From the NCBI RefSeq assembly GCF_047302425.1, contig NZ_CP154855.1, positions 496,001 to 560,000 on the forward strand: a DNA stretch of 64,000 bases, read 5' to 3'. The first letter of the stretch is position 1. Every line of letters starts with the position of its first letter. Below the pieces are notes generated by a model that was not told where the DNA came from, searched no databases, and saw nothing but the letters and a program-made list of their open reading frames with translations. The translations under genes and the position numbers were made by a program. Source of the DNA: Oceanitalea sp047302425. GTDB lineage: Bacteria; Actinomycetota; Actinomycetes; Actinomycetales; Actinomycetaceae. Of this stretch, positions 52,342 through 61,619 are shown piece after piece.

Positions 52342-53628
52342 ATGCCAGCGGTCGTCGTCGTCGGAGCCCAGTGGGGCGACGAGGGCAAGGGGAAGGCCAC
52401 CGACCAGCTCAGCTCCCAGGTGGACTACGTCGTGAAGTTCAACGGCGGGAACAACGCGGGGCACACGGTCGTCGTCGGCGAGGAGAAGTACGCCCTCCAC
52501 CTGCTGCCCTCCGGGATCCTCAGCCCGGGGTGCACACCGGTCATCGGCAACGGGGTCGTCGTCGACCTCGAGGTCCTCTTCGCCGAGCTCGACGGCCTCA
52601 GCGCCCGCGGGGTGGACGTCTCCCGCCTCCTCGTCTCCTCCGGTGCCCACCTCATCCCGTCCTACAACCGGACCCTCGACAAGGTGACCGAGCGCTTCCT
52701 CGGCAAGCGGCAGATCGGCACCACCGGGCGCGGCATCGGCCCCACCTACGCGGACAAGATGTCCCGTGTCGGCATCCGGGTCCAGGACATCTTCGACGAG
52801 AAGATCCTGCGGCAGAAGGTCGAGGGCGCGCTGGTGCAGAAGAACCAGCTGCTCCTCAAGGTCTACAACCGCCGCGCCGTCGACGTCGACGAGGTGACCG
52901 ACGAGCTCCTCACCTACGCCGAGCGGCTGCGCCCGATGGTCGCCGACACCTCCCTCGTGCTCAACAGGGCCCTCGACGAGGGGCGCACGGTCGTCTTCGA
53001 GGCCGGCCAGGCCGCCATGCTCGACGTCGACCACGGGACCTACCCCTTCGTCACCTCCTCCTCGGCCACGGCCGGTGGCGCGTGCACCGGCAGCGGTGTC
53101 GGGCCCACCCGCATCGACCGGGTCGTCGGCGTCGTCAAGGCCTACACCACGCGCGTCGGCGAGGGGCCCTTCCCCACCGAGCTGCACGACGCGGCCGGCG
53201 AGCGGCTGCGCAGCGTCGGCGGCGAGTACGGCACGACGACGGGCCGCCCCCGCCGCTGCGGGTGGTACGACGCCGTCGTCGCCCGCTTTGCCAGCCGCGT
53301 CAACGGGCTCACCGACCTCGTGCTCACCAAGCTCGACGTCCTCACCGGCCTGGAGAAGATCCCCGTCTGCGTCGCCTACGAGGTCGACGGGCGCCGGGTG
53401 GACGAGATGCCGCCCAACCAGACGGACTTCCACCACGCCCGCCCGGTCTACGAGGAGCTCGACGGCTGGAGCGAGGACATCAGCGGCGCCCGGGAGTTCT
53501 CCGACCTGCCCGAGGCCGCCCAGCGCTACGTCCTGGCGCTGGAGGAGATGTCCGGGGCGCGGATCTCCTCGATCGGTGTCGGTCCGGACCGTGCCGCCAC
53601 GATCGTGCGTCACTCCCTGCTGGACTGA
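52342..53628 (+). CDS. purA: Adenylosuccinate synthetase
   Basis: The product is 428 residues. The GTP-binding loop is GAQWGDEGKGK and the IMP site is VKFNGGNNAGHT. TGRGIGPTYADK is the signature block, and the C-terminal GTP site reads TKLDVL. It joins IMP and aspartate in the first step to AMP. AAAGGGA precedes the ATG, and TTCGATAAC (near 52282) could hold its -10. It is the first of five purine genes in 7 kb but is separated from the others. Confidence 0.97.
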   Translation: MPAVVVVGAQWGDEGKGKATDQLSSQVDYVVKFNGGNNAGHTVVVGEEKYALHLLPSGILSPGCTPVIGNGVVVDLEVLFAELDGLSARGVDVSRLLVSSGAHLIPSYNRTLDKVTERFLGKRQIGTTGRGIGPTYADKMSRVGIRVQDIFDEKILRQKVEGALVQKNQLLLKVYNRRAVDVDEVTDELLTYAERLRPMVADTSLVLNRALDEGRTVVFEAGQAAMLDVDHGTYPFVTSSSATAGGACTGSGVGPTRIDRVVGVVKAYTTRVGEGPFPTELHDAAGERLRSVGGEYGTTTGRPRRCGWYDAVVARFASRVNGLTDLVLTKLDVLTGLEKIPVCVAYEVDGRRVDEMPPNQTDFHHARPVYEELDGWSEDISGAREFSDLPEAAQRYVLALEEMSGARISSIGVGPDRAATIVRHSLLD

Positions 53629-53705
53629 GGGGGCCGGGGCCAAGGTCCTAATGCCCGGCGAGACCCGTGCATAACCTGAGGTCTCGCTTCGAGGAGAGGA
53701 CTGCC

Positions 53706-54011
53706 ATGGCCGTCGACGACATCACGATCACGAGCAAGCCGGGGACGGGTGGGGGCTGCGCCTGCGGCGGGCACGACGACGCCACCCCGGTGCTCGACGT
53801 CCGCCAGATCCCGCACGCCATCCGCCACGCGACCGTCTTCGGCGCGCTGACCGCGATCGCGCCGGGCTTCTCGCTCGACCTCGTGGCCCCGCACAACCCG
53901 GTGCCGCTGCTCGCGCAGCTCGAGGAGCGCCAGCCCGGCGCCTTCGCCGTCACCTACCTCGTCGAGGGCCCGGAGGACTGGACGGTGCGGCTCACCCGCC
54001 AGCAGCCCTGA
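53706..54011 (+). CDS. DUF2249 domain protein
   Basis: The product is 101 residues. A flexible Gly/Cys N-terminus (GTGGGCACGGHDD, with a CxC pair and a His that could bind metal) is followed by the DUF2249 domain. That domain reads LDVRQIPHAIRHATVFGALTAIAPGFSLDLVAPHNPVPLLAQLEE, ending in WTVRLTRQ. The family is small, often near nitrogen-oxide or redox genes; function is unknown. GAGGAGAGG precedes the ATG. A strong hairpin follows the stop. Confidence 0.8.
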   Translation: MAVDDITITSKPGTGGGCACGGHDDATPVLDVRQIPHAIRHATVFGALTAIAPGFSLDLVAPHNPVPLLAQLEERQPGAFAVTYLVEGPEDWTVRLTRQQP

Positions 54012-54019
54012 GACAGCGA

Positions 54020-54052
54020 GAGGCCCCGCCGTGCACTGCACGGCGGGGCCTC
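54020..54052. terminator. Bidirectional terminator hairpin
   Basis: Sixteen-base perfect arms (54020-54035 and 54037-54052) with a one-base centre lie between convergent genes ending at 54011 and 54061. Confidence 0.85.
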
Positions 54053-54060
54053 GTCGGTTC

Positions 54061-55065
54061 TCAGCGCTGCTGGTCCTCGTCGGACTGGCTGGGCGGCTCG
54101 GGCGACGGCGCGAAGGGCGAGCCCTCCGGGCGGTCGACCGGGGTGTCCGCTGCCGCCGTGGTGAAGGGTGCCGGGGCAGCCGGGGGCTGCTGGCCGGGGT
54201 AGCCCGGGCCCGGGTCGGCCGGGACCTGGTCGCTCGGGCCGAAGCCGCCGACCGGCTGGCCCATGCCGGGCTGCGCGGGGAAGCCGGGGCCGGGCTCGTT
54301 GGCGACCTGGCCGGGCTGCCCGCCCTGACCGTAGGGCCCGCCGGGGCCACCGAAGGCCGGGTCGCCGGCGTTGCCCGGCTTCCCGCGGTTCTTGCGGGTG
54401 ATGAGGAAGATGAGCGCGGCGATCGCGAGGAGCGCGACGACGCCGAGGACCACCCACACCGCGGTGGAGACCCCGCCCGCGCCACCGTTGCCGGTGGCCT
54501 CGCCGGTGGCGCTGCCGCCGGCGGCGAAGGCCTCGATGCCGCTCCACGTCACCGTGCTGCCGTCGATCTCGCCGTCGGCCTCGATGACCTCACCGGGGAA
54601 GGTGACGGAGATGGCGACCTCGGGCTCCATGCCGGCGGGCATGCCCTCGAGCTCGCTGGTGTCGCCCAGGCCGGTCTCGTCGCCGTCGAAGGAGAAGACG
54701 TAGGTGTCGTCGACCTTCTCGATGGTCAGACCCTCCCCGGTCATCGAGTCGATGGGCGCGCCGGTCGCGGAGATGCGGCACCCGACACCGTCCTCGTCCT
54801 CGATGTCCTCGACGGTGAACTCCGCGTCCTCGGGGGCGTCGCCCAGCTCGGACTCCAGGTCGGAGCAGTCCATGTCCTCGCGGGAGGCCATGCCGGTGAG
54901 GTCGGCGACCTCCATGGAGATGTCGAGGGTGTCGTCCTCGTTGATCGTCAGGCCCATGTCCAGCCGGAAGCAGCCGGCCAGGACGAGGAGGAGGGGCAGG
55001 AGGAGGAGCGCCGACGCCCCGCGGCGGACGCGGGAGCGGCGGGTGGTGCTGGGCTGTGGTGTCAT
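54061..55065 (-). CDS. LppM-type (DUF3153) lipoprotein with C-terminal membrane helix and Pro-rich tail
   Basis: The product is 334 residues. The signal peptide ends in the lipobox VLAGC. The LppM-like domain (~30-185) begins FRLDMGLTINEDDTLDISMEV. A second membrane helix (AVWVVLGVVALLAIAALIFLI) is followed by a ~110-residue Pro/Gly-rich tail (GPGGPYGQGGQPGQ) that would be cytoplasmic. The M. tuberculosis homologue LppM affects phagosome maturation; the role in other actinobacteria is unknown. TAGGGT seven bases before the ATG suggests a leaderless start. It shares a terminator with the DUF2249 gene. Confidence 0.8.
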   Translation of the reverse strand: MTPQPSTTRRSRVRRGASALLLLPLLLVLAGCFRLDMGLTINEDDTLDISMEVADLTGMASREDMDCSDLESELGDAPEDAEFTVEDIEDEDGVGCRISATGAPIDSMTGEGLTIEKVDDTYVFSFDGDETGLGDTSELEGMPAGMEPEVAISVTFPGEVIEADGEIDGSTVTWSGIEAFAAGGSATGEATGNGGAGGVSTAVWVVLGVVALLAIAALIFLITRKNRGKPGNAGDPAFGGPGGPYGQGGQPGQVANEPGPGFPAQPGMGQPVGGFGPSDQVPADPGPGYPGQQPPAAPAPFTTAAADTPVDRPEGSPFAPSPEPPSQSDEDQQR

Positions 55066-55072
55066 GCCGCGC

Positions 55073-55078
55073 ACCCTA
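55073..55078 (-). promoter_or_regulatory. Candidate -10 element, LppM-type gene
   Basis: On the minus strand TAGGGT is seven bases before the ATG at 55065, with no ribosome binding site. Confidence 0.45.
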
Positions 55079-55185
55079 CCGGTCAGGCATGACGCGGGGA
55101 CGTCCGGGAGCGCCCCCGCCCATGGGGACAACTCCCCGTCCGGTCTGGCCCGTGGACGGTGCACCACCGGCCGGCTGCGGGTGGG

Positions 55186-55191
55186 TAGGCT
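55186..55191 (+). promoter_or_regulatory. Candidate -10 element, purD
   Basis: TAGGCT lies eight bases before the GTG at 55200, and no Shine-Dalgarno sequence is visible. Confidence 0.4.
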
Positions 55192-55199
55192 CCTGGCAC

Positions 55200-56470
<1,271 letters not shown>

Positions 56471-56474
<4 letters not shown>

Positions 56475-57337
56475 CCGCCCCCGCCCTGCCCGGCTGGGAG
56501 CACGTCTACTCCGGCAAGGTCCGCGACCTCTACCGGCCGACGGCGCCGCACCCGGACGGCGACGTCGTCCTCGTCGTCGCCTCGGACCGGATCAGCGCCT
56601 ACGACCACGTCCTGCCCACGCCGATCCCCGGCAAGGGCGAGGTGCTCACCCGGCTCACCCTGTGGTGGTTCGAGCAGCTGGCCGACCTCGTGCCCAGCCA
56701 CGTCGTCTCCCTCGACGTGCCCGAGGCCGTCGCCGGCCGCGCGATGGTGTGCCGGCGCCTGGAGATGTTCCCCGTCGAGTGCGTGGCGCGCGGCTACCTC
56801 ACCGGCTCCGGGCTCGTGGAGTACCGGGAGAGCCAGGCGGTGTGCGGCGTCCCGCTGCCGGCCGGCCTGGGGGAGTCCTCGCGCCTGCCCGAGCCGATCT
56901 TCACCCCCGCCCGCAAGGCCGAGCTCGGCGACCACGACGAGAACATCACCTTCGCCGCCGTCGCCGACCAGCTGGGCGGCGAGCGCGCGGAGGAGCTGCG
57001 CGACCTCACGCTGCGGATCTACGCCCGGGCGGCCGAGGTGGCCGCCCGCAGCGGCATCATCGTCGCCGACACGAAGCTCGAGTTCGGCCTCGACGCCGAG
57101 GGCGCCGTCGTCCTCGGCGACGAGGTCCTCACCCCGGACTCCTCCCGCTTCTGGCCGGCCGACGAGTACACCCCGGGCCGGGTGCAGCCGAGCTTCGACA
57201 AGCAGTTCGTCCGCGACTGGCTCACCTCGCCGGCCTCCGGCTGGGACCGCGTCTCGCCGCCGCCCGCCCTTCCGGGCGACGTCGTCGAGCGCACCCGGGA
57301 GCGCTACCTCGAGGCGGCGGCGCGTCTCATCGGGTGA
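56471..57337 (+). CDS. purC: SAICAR synthetase
   Basis: The product is 288 residues. VYSGKVRDLY is the N-terminal nucleotide loop. VECVARGYLTGSG is signature 1, and IIVADTKLEFG with DEVLTPDSSRFW are signature 2 and the metal site. It adds aspartate to CAIR using ATP. The length fits the eukaryote/actinobacterial long form. It is coupled to purD; the next gene, a desaturase, is 107 bases further with its own leader. Confidence 0.97.
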
Positions 57338-57380
57338 TGTCCGACTCCTCCCCTGCCGCCGCGGACGATCCGTGCAAGAC

Positions 57381-57396
57381 TGTGAGCGCAGTTACA
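57381..57396 (+). promoter_or_regulatory. CRP/GlxR-like site upstream of the desaturase gene
   Basis: TGTGA-N6-TTACA differs from the CRP-family palindrome TGTGA-N6-TCACA at one base. It is centred about 57 bases before the ATG. CRP-type regulators (Crp, GlxR) are widespread in actinobacteria; no regulator is encoded here. Confidence 0.45.
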
Positions 57397-57413
57397 CCTC
57401 CTCCGCGACACCA

Positions 57414-57442
57414 GTTCGCGAATTAGTACCGAAGGCGCGAAC
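57414..57442 (+). promoter_or_regulatory. Inverted repeat around the desaturase ribosome binding site
   Basis: GTTCGCG (57414-57420) and CGCGAAC (57436-57442) are exact complements separated by 15 bases that contain the probable ribosome binding site GAAGG. The left arm overlaps the palindrome TTCGCGAA. It could be a protein operator or an RNA fold affecting translation, for example with temperature. Confidence 0.5.
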
Positions 57443-57444
57443 GC

Positions 57445-58530
57445 ATGGCAGCAGACACCAGTGTCCCCACGACGGCGCGGGGCACCGCCCGCGAGCGGCA
57501 GGTCAGTGACTTCACCGCCCTGACGAAGCGGGTCCAGGAGGCGGGCCTCATGCGCCGCGCCTACGGCTACTACTGGACCAAGCTCATCGGCTCGCTCGTG
57601 CTGAGCCTCGGCCTCGCGGCGGCCTTCGTCCTCATCGGGGACACGTGGTGGCAGATGGTTACCGCCGTCGTGCTCGCGCTCCTCATGACGCAGATCGCCT
57701 TCCTCGGCCACGACGCCGCCCACCGCCAGATCTTCGTGTCGGGCAAGTGGAACGAGTGGGTCTCCCTCGTCGTCATCAACCTCTTCGTGGGGATGGGCCA
57801 GGGCTGGTGGCAGCGCAAGCACACCAAGCACCACGCTGCCCCGAACACCCTCCACAAGGACCCGGACATCGACCCGGGTGTCCTCGCCTTCACCGAGCAC
57901 GCGGTCGAGCAGCGCAAGACCCGCCTGACGAAGTGGCTCGCCACCAAGCAGGGCTTCTTCTTCTACCCGCTGCTCCTCCTCGAGGGCGTCAACCTCCACG
58001 TCCAGGGCATCAGGCGCGCGGTGAGCCGCGAGCGTCTCAAGCGCCGCTGGGTGGAGCTCGGCTTCATCGCCGTGCGGCTCGTCACCTTCTTCGCGCTCGT
58101 CTTCCTCGTGCTCTCCCCGGGCAAGGCCTTCGCCTTCATCGGCGTCCAGCTCGCGGTCTTCGGCCTCTACATGGGCCTGTCCTTCGCCCCCAACCACATC
58201 GGCATGCCCATCGTGCCGCCGGACGTCAAGATCGACTTCCTGCGCCGCCAGGTCCTCATGAGCCGCAACATCTCCGGCGGGCGGGCCATGGACACCTTCA
58301 TGGGTGGGCTGAACTTCCAGGTGGAGCACCACCTCTTCCCGTCGATGGCCCGGCCCAACCTCCGCAAGGTCGCCCCGATGGTCCGCGAGTACTGCCACGA
58401 CCTCGGTGTGCGGTACACCGAGACCACCCTCGCGCAGTCCTACCGGGCCGTCTACGACTACCTCAACAGGGTCGGGCGCGGCGGCCTGGACGTGTGGGCC
58501 TGTCCACTGGCTGCGCAGTACCGCGTCTGA
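57445..58530 (+). CDS. Acyl lipid/acyl-CoA fatty acid desaturase
   Basis: The product is 361 residues. The three histidine boxes of membrane di-iron desaturases are present: HDAAH (residues 89-93), HTKHH, and EHHLFP near residue 298. Membrane segments read LIGSLVLSLGLAAAFVLI, MVTAVVLALLMTQIAFL, WVELGFIAVRLVTFFALVFLVL and IGVQLAVFGLYMGLSF. It introduces double bonds into membrane acyl chains, a classic cold response. It stands between purC and purS with its own leader, which holds a CRP-like site and an inverted repeat. Confidence 0.93.
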   Translation: MAADTSVPTTARGTARERQVSDFTALTKRVQEAGLMRRAYGYYWTKLIGSLVLSLGLAAAFVLIGDTWWQMVTAVVLALLMTQIAFLGHDAAHRQIFVSGKWNEWVSLVVINLFVGMGQGWWQRKHTKHHAAPNTLHKDPDIDPGVLAFTEHAVEQRKTRLTKWLATKQGFFFYPLLLLEGVNLHVQGIRRAVSRERLKRRWVELGFIAVRLVTFFALVFLVLSPGKAFAFIGVQLAVFGLYMGLSFAPNHIGMPIVPPDVKIDFLRRQVLMSRNISGGRAMDTFMGGLNFQVEHHLFPSMARPNLRKVAPMVREYCHDLGVRYTETTLAQSYRAVYDYLNRVGRGGLDVWACPLAAQYRV

Positions 58531-58544
58531 CCGTGGCGCCCGGG

Positions 58545-58550
58545 TAGACT
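58545..58550 (+). promoter_or_regulatory. Candidate -10 element, purS-purQ
   Basis: TAGACT lies 34 bases before the purS ATG, giving a short leader with an AGGAG ribosome binding site. No clear -35 is seen. Confidence 0.35.
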
Positions 58551-58584
58551 CGCGGCGGCCCGAACCCCCCGAGCAGGAGTCACC

Positions 58585-58848
58585 ATGGGACGAATCGTCG
58601 TCGAGGTCATGCCCAAGCCCGAGATCCTCGACCCGCAGGGCAAGGCGGTCGCCGGCGCGCTGCCCCGGCTCGGACTGGGCGGCTTCGTCTCGGTCCGCCA
58701 GGGCAAGCGTTTCGAGCTCGAGGTCGACGGCGACGTCGACGACGCGGCCCTCGCGCAGGCCCGCGAGGCCGCCGAGCTGCTGCTGTCCAACCCCGTGATC
58801 GAGGACGTCGTGCGCGTGGCGGCGGTCGACGACGCCAGGAGCGCCTGA
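58585..58848 (+). CDS. purS: FGAM synthase subunit PurS
   Basis: The product is 87 residues. It is the small dimeric subunit: RIVVEVMPKPEILDPQGKAVAGALPRLGL then VSVRQGKRFELEVDG and the C-terminal AAELLLSNPVIEDVVRV. It bridges PurQ and PurL in the four-part FGAM synthase. AGGAG precedes the ATG. The stop overlaps the purQ ATG (TGATG). Confidence 0.95.
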   Translation: MGRIVVEVMPKPEILDPQGKAVAGALPRLGLGGFVSVRQGKRFELEVDGDVDDAALAQAREAAELLLSNPVIEDVVRVAAVDDARSA

Positions 58849-59582
58849 TGCACCGCCTCGACGTCCCCGAGTCCCAGCCGCGGGCCGAGGGTGCGCGCAT
58901 CGGCGTCGTCACCTTCCCCGGCTCCCTCGACGACCGCGACGCCCAGCGGGCCGTGCGCCTGGCGGGCGCCGAGCCGGTGGCGCTGTGGCACGCCGACGAG
59001 GACCTGCGCGGCGTCGACGCCGTCGTCCTGCCCGGCGGCTTCTCCTACGGCGACTACCTGCGCTGCGGCGCGATCGCCCGCTTCGCCCCGGTCATGACGG
59101 CCGTCGTCGAGGCCGCCGGGCGCGGCCTGCCGGTGCTCGGCATCTGCAACGGCTTCCAGATCCTGTGCGAGGCGCACCTGCTGCCCGGCGCGCTCATCCG
59201 CAACGAGGCCCAGCGCTTCGTGTGCCGCGACCAGCAGCTGCGGGTGGAGAACAACGACACCGCGTGGACCACCGGCTACTCCGTGGGCCAGACGATCACC
59301 ATCCCGCTGAAGAACGGGGAGGGCGGCTTCGTCGCCGACGAGCGCACCCTCGCCGAGCTCGAGGGGGAGGGGCGCGTCGTCTTCCGCTACGAGGGCCACA
59401 ACCCCAACGGCTCGCTCCACGACATCGCGGGCATCAGCAACGCCGCGGGCAACGTCGTCGGGCTCATGCCCCACCCGGAACACGCCGTCGAGCCGGGCTT
59501 CGGCCCCGACTCCGCCGCCGGGGCGGGCACCGACGGCCTGGCGATCTTCGCCTCCGTCCTCGGGGTCCTCGTCACCGCCTGA
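58848..59582 (+). CDS. purQ: FGAM synthase glutaminase subunit PurQ
   Basis: The product is 244 residues. It is a class I glutamine amidotransferase: GGFSYGDYLRCGAIAR, the nucleophile Cys in GLPVLGICNGFQILCEA, and the His-x-Glu of the triad in MPHPEHAVEPG. It releases ammonia for PurL. It is coupled to purS by the overlapping TGATG. The usual next gene purL is absent; a convergent alanine dehydrogenase gene follows after one base. Confidence 0.96.
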   Translation: MHRLDVPESQPRAEGARIGVVTFPGSLDDRDAQRAVRLAGAEPVALWHADEDLRGVDAVVLPGGFSYGDYLRCGAIARFAPVMTAVVEAAGRGLPVLGICNGFQILCEAHLLPGALIRNEAQRFVCRDQQLRVENNDTAWTTGYSVGQTITIPLKNGEGGFVADERTLAELEGEGRVVFRYEGHNPNGSLHDIAGISNAAGNVVGLMPHPEHAVEPGFGPDSAAGAGTDGLAIFASVLGVLVTA

Positions 59583-59583
59583 G

Positions 59584-60699
59584 TCAGCCGAGGACCGTCT
59601 CCAGCGGCGTGTGCTCCATGCCGTGGGCCTCGGCGACCGGGGCGGAGACGAGTGCGCCGTCGTGCGTCGCCAGGCCCAGCGCCAGTGTCGGGTCGGCGCG
59701 CATCGCCTCGCGCCAGCCGCCGTTCGCGAGCGCGAGCGCGTAGGGAACCGTGACGTTCGTCAGCGCGTAGGTCGAGGTGTGCGAGACCGCGCCGGGCATG
59801 TTGCTCACGCAGTAGAACAGGGTGTCGTGCACGAGGTAGGTCGGGTCGGAGTGCGTCGTGGGTCGTGAGTCCGCGAAGCAGCCGCCCTGGTCCACGGAGA
59901 TGTCGACGACGACGGACCCCGGCCGCATCGCCGCCACCTGCTCGTTGCTGACGAGCCGGGGCGTGCGCGCACCGGGCAGGAGGACGGCGCCGATGACGAG
60001 GTCGGCCTGCGCGACCGCGCGCTCGACCTCGTAGGCGTTGGACATCACCGTCTGGCAGCGGCCGCGGTAGAGGGCGTCGGCCTGCCGCAGGCGGCTGACG
60101 TCGCGGTCCATGAGGACGACGTCGGCGTGCATCCCCACGGCCATCGCGGCGGCGTTCATCCCGGCGACGCCGGCGCCGATGACGACGACCCGGGCGGAGT
60201 ACACACCGGGGACCCCGCCGAGGAGGACGCCGCGCCCGCCCTGGGCGCTCATCAGGCTGTGGGCGCCCACCTGGGGAGCGAGCCGGCCGGCGATCTCGCT
60301 CATCGGGGCGAGGAGCGGCAGGGAGCGGTCGGGCAGCTCGACGGTCTCGTAGGCGACGGCGGTGACGCGGCGGCGCAGGAGCTCCTCGGTGAGCGGCCGG
60401 TCGGCGGCGAGGTGGAGGTAGGTGAAGAGGGTCTGGCCCGCGTGGAGGTGGTCGTACTCCTCGGGGACGGGCTCCTTGACCTTGAGGACGAGCTCGCCGA
60501 AGTCCCAGGTCGCGGCGGCGTCGGGCAGCACGGTGGCGCCGGCCGCCGCGAAGTCCGCGTCGGTGACGGAGGCGGAGGTTCCCGCGCCCGACTCGACGGC
60601 GACCTCGTGGCCGTGCCTCACCAGCTCGTGCACGCCGGACGGCGTGATGGCCACCCGGCCCTCGGAGTCGATGACCTCTCGCGGCACTGCGATCCTCAT
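59584..60699 (-). CDS. ald: Alanine dehydrogenase
   Basis: The product is 371 residues. The N-terminal signature is MRIAVPREVIDSEGRVAITPSGV. The pyruvate-site Lys is in VLKVKEPVPEEY, and the catalytic His is in FTYLHLAADRPL. NAD+ binds in VVVIGAGVAGMNAAAMAVGM, and the catalytic Asp lies in SVVVDISVDQGGCF. It interconverts alanine and pyruvate plus ammonia. The start is the ATG at 60699; GAGGAT six bases upstream could serve as -10 or weak ribosome binding site. It is followed one base later by convergent purQ, and its neighbours include the glycine-responsive transporter. Confidence 0.95.
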   Translation of the reverse strand: MRIAVPREVIDSEGRVAITPSGVHELVRHGHEVAVESGAGTSASVTDADFAAAGATVLPDAAATWDFGELVLKVKEPVPEEYDHLHAGQTLFTYLHLAADRPLTEELLRRRVTAVAYETVELPDRSLPLLAPMSEIAGRLAPQVGAHSLMSAQGGRGVLLGGVPGVYSARVVVIGAGVAGMNAAAMAVGMHADVVLMDRDVSRLRQADALYRGRCQTVMSNAYEVERAVAQADLVIGAVLLPGARTPRLVSNEQVAAMRPGSVVVDISVDQGGCFADSRPTTHSDPTYLVHDTLFYCVSNMPGAVSHTSTYALTNVTVPYALALANGGWREAMRADPTLALGLATHDGALVSAPVAEAHGMEHTPLETVLG

Positions 60700-60705
60700 G
60701 CGGGC

Positions 60706-60711
60706 ATCCTC
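60706..60711 (-). promoter_or_regulatory. Candidate -10 element or weak ribosome binding site, ald
   Basis: On the minus strand GAGGAT is six bases before the ATG. It fits NANNNT-N6 spacing but its GAGGA core could also pair with 16S rRNA. Confidence 0.25.
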
Positions 60712-60832
60712 GCAGGTGGCTGGCCGGGCGGAGCGCCGTTCACTCGCTGGACACCTGTCGGCTACTTGTCCACAGTCTTCCTCCACAGGGTTGTGCACAT
60801 ACGCACAGGGAGCGCCCCGAGCCTGTGGACAG

Positions 60833-61519
60833 TTACTCGGCGGCCCGCCGACGGCGTCGCGGCCACAGGGCGGCGAGGGCGTCCGCGTCCGGCAGCACCC
60901 ACCGCCGCCAGTGGGCGAGGACGCTCAGCCCCGCCCCGACGAGGATCGCGACGAGCATCCCCACCGTCTCCTGCCCGAGGTCGTCGAGGACGATCATCGC
61001 GAGGGAGGCGAAGACGGCGGAGGTGGCGTACAGGGTGTTCCCGCCGAAGACCGCCGGGACCTCCCCGACGACGACGTCGCGGATCATGCCGCCGCCGACG
61101 GCGGTCGTCACCCCGAGCAGGACGGCCGGCAGCACGCCGAGGCCCGCGGCCAGCGCCTTGGTGGCCCCGGTCGCCGCCCAGCAGCCGAGGACGACACCGT
61201 CGGCGACGAGGAACAGGCGGCTCCACCAGCGCCCGTGGAGGGGGAGGAGGAAGGCGACGACCGCACCCACCAGTGCCGTGCCCAGGTAGAAGGGGTCGGT
61301 GAGGGCGACCGGCGGGCCGGCCTGGAGGAGGGTGTCGCGGAGGATGCCGCCGCCCAGCGCCGAGACGATCGCGAGGATGGCGAAGCCGACGAGGTCGAAG
61401 CGCTTGTGGCGGGCGATGGTCCCGCCCAGCAGCCCGTTGAGCAGCACGCCGAGGAGGTCGATGCCCCGGAACACGTCGGGGAGCACGTCGACCACCTGGT
61501 CTGCCACGTCCACGGCCAC
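60833..61519 (-). CDS. TRIC/UPF0126 trimeric cation channel family protein
   Basis: The product is about 228 residues with seven membrane helices in two related halves. Each half carries the family motif: ALGGGILRDTLL in the first and AVGGGMIRDVVVGEVPAVF in the second, the latter with the conserved GGGxxRD. Bacterial TRIC proteins are K+-permeable trimers; some are annotated as glycine transporters, which fits the glycine riboswitch 1.4 kb away but is unproven. Start is uncertain between GTG 61519 and GTG 61513. It is divergent from the M20 gene. Confidence 0.85.
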   Translation of the reverse strand: MAVDVADQVVDVLPDVFRGIDLLGVLLNGLLGGTIARHKRFDLVGFAILAIVSALGGGILRDTLLQAGPPVALTDPFYLGTALVGAVVAFLLPLHGRWWSRLFLVADGVVLGCWAATGATKALAAGLGVLPAVLLGVTTAVGGGMIRDVVVGEVPAVFGGNTLYATSAVFASLAMIVLDDLGQETVGMLVAILVGAGLSVLAHWRRWVLPDADALAALWPRRRRRAAE

Positions 61520-61619
61520 ACCCGATCGTGGCCCGGGGCCGGTGGGCCGGCAAGCAGGGCGGCGTGCGGGCGGCGAAGGGCGGGGCAAGACTGGCCCGAC
61601 GGCAGCAGAGGGAGGGCAC

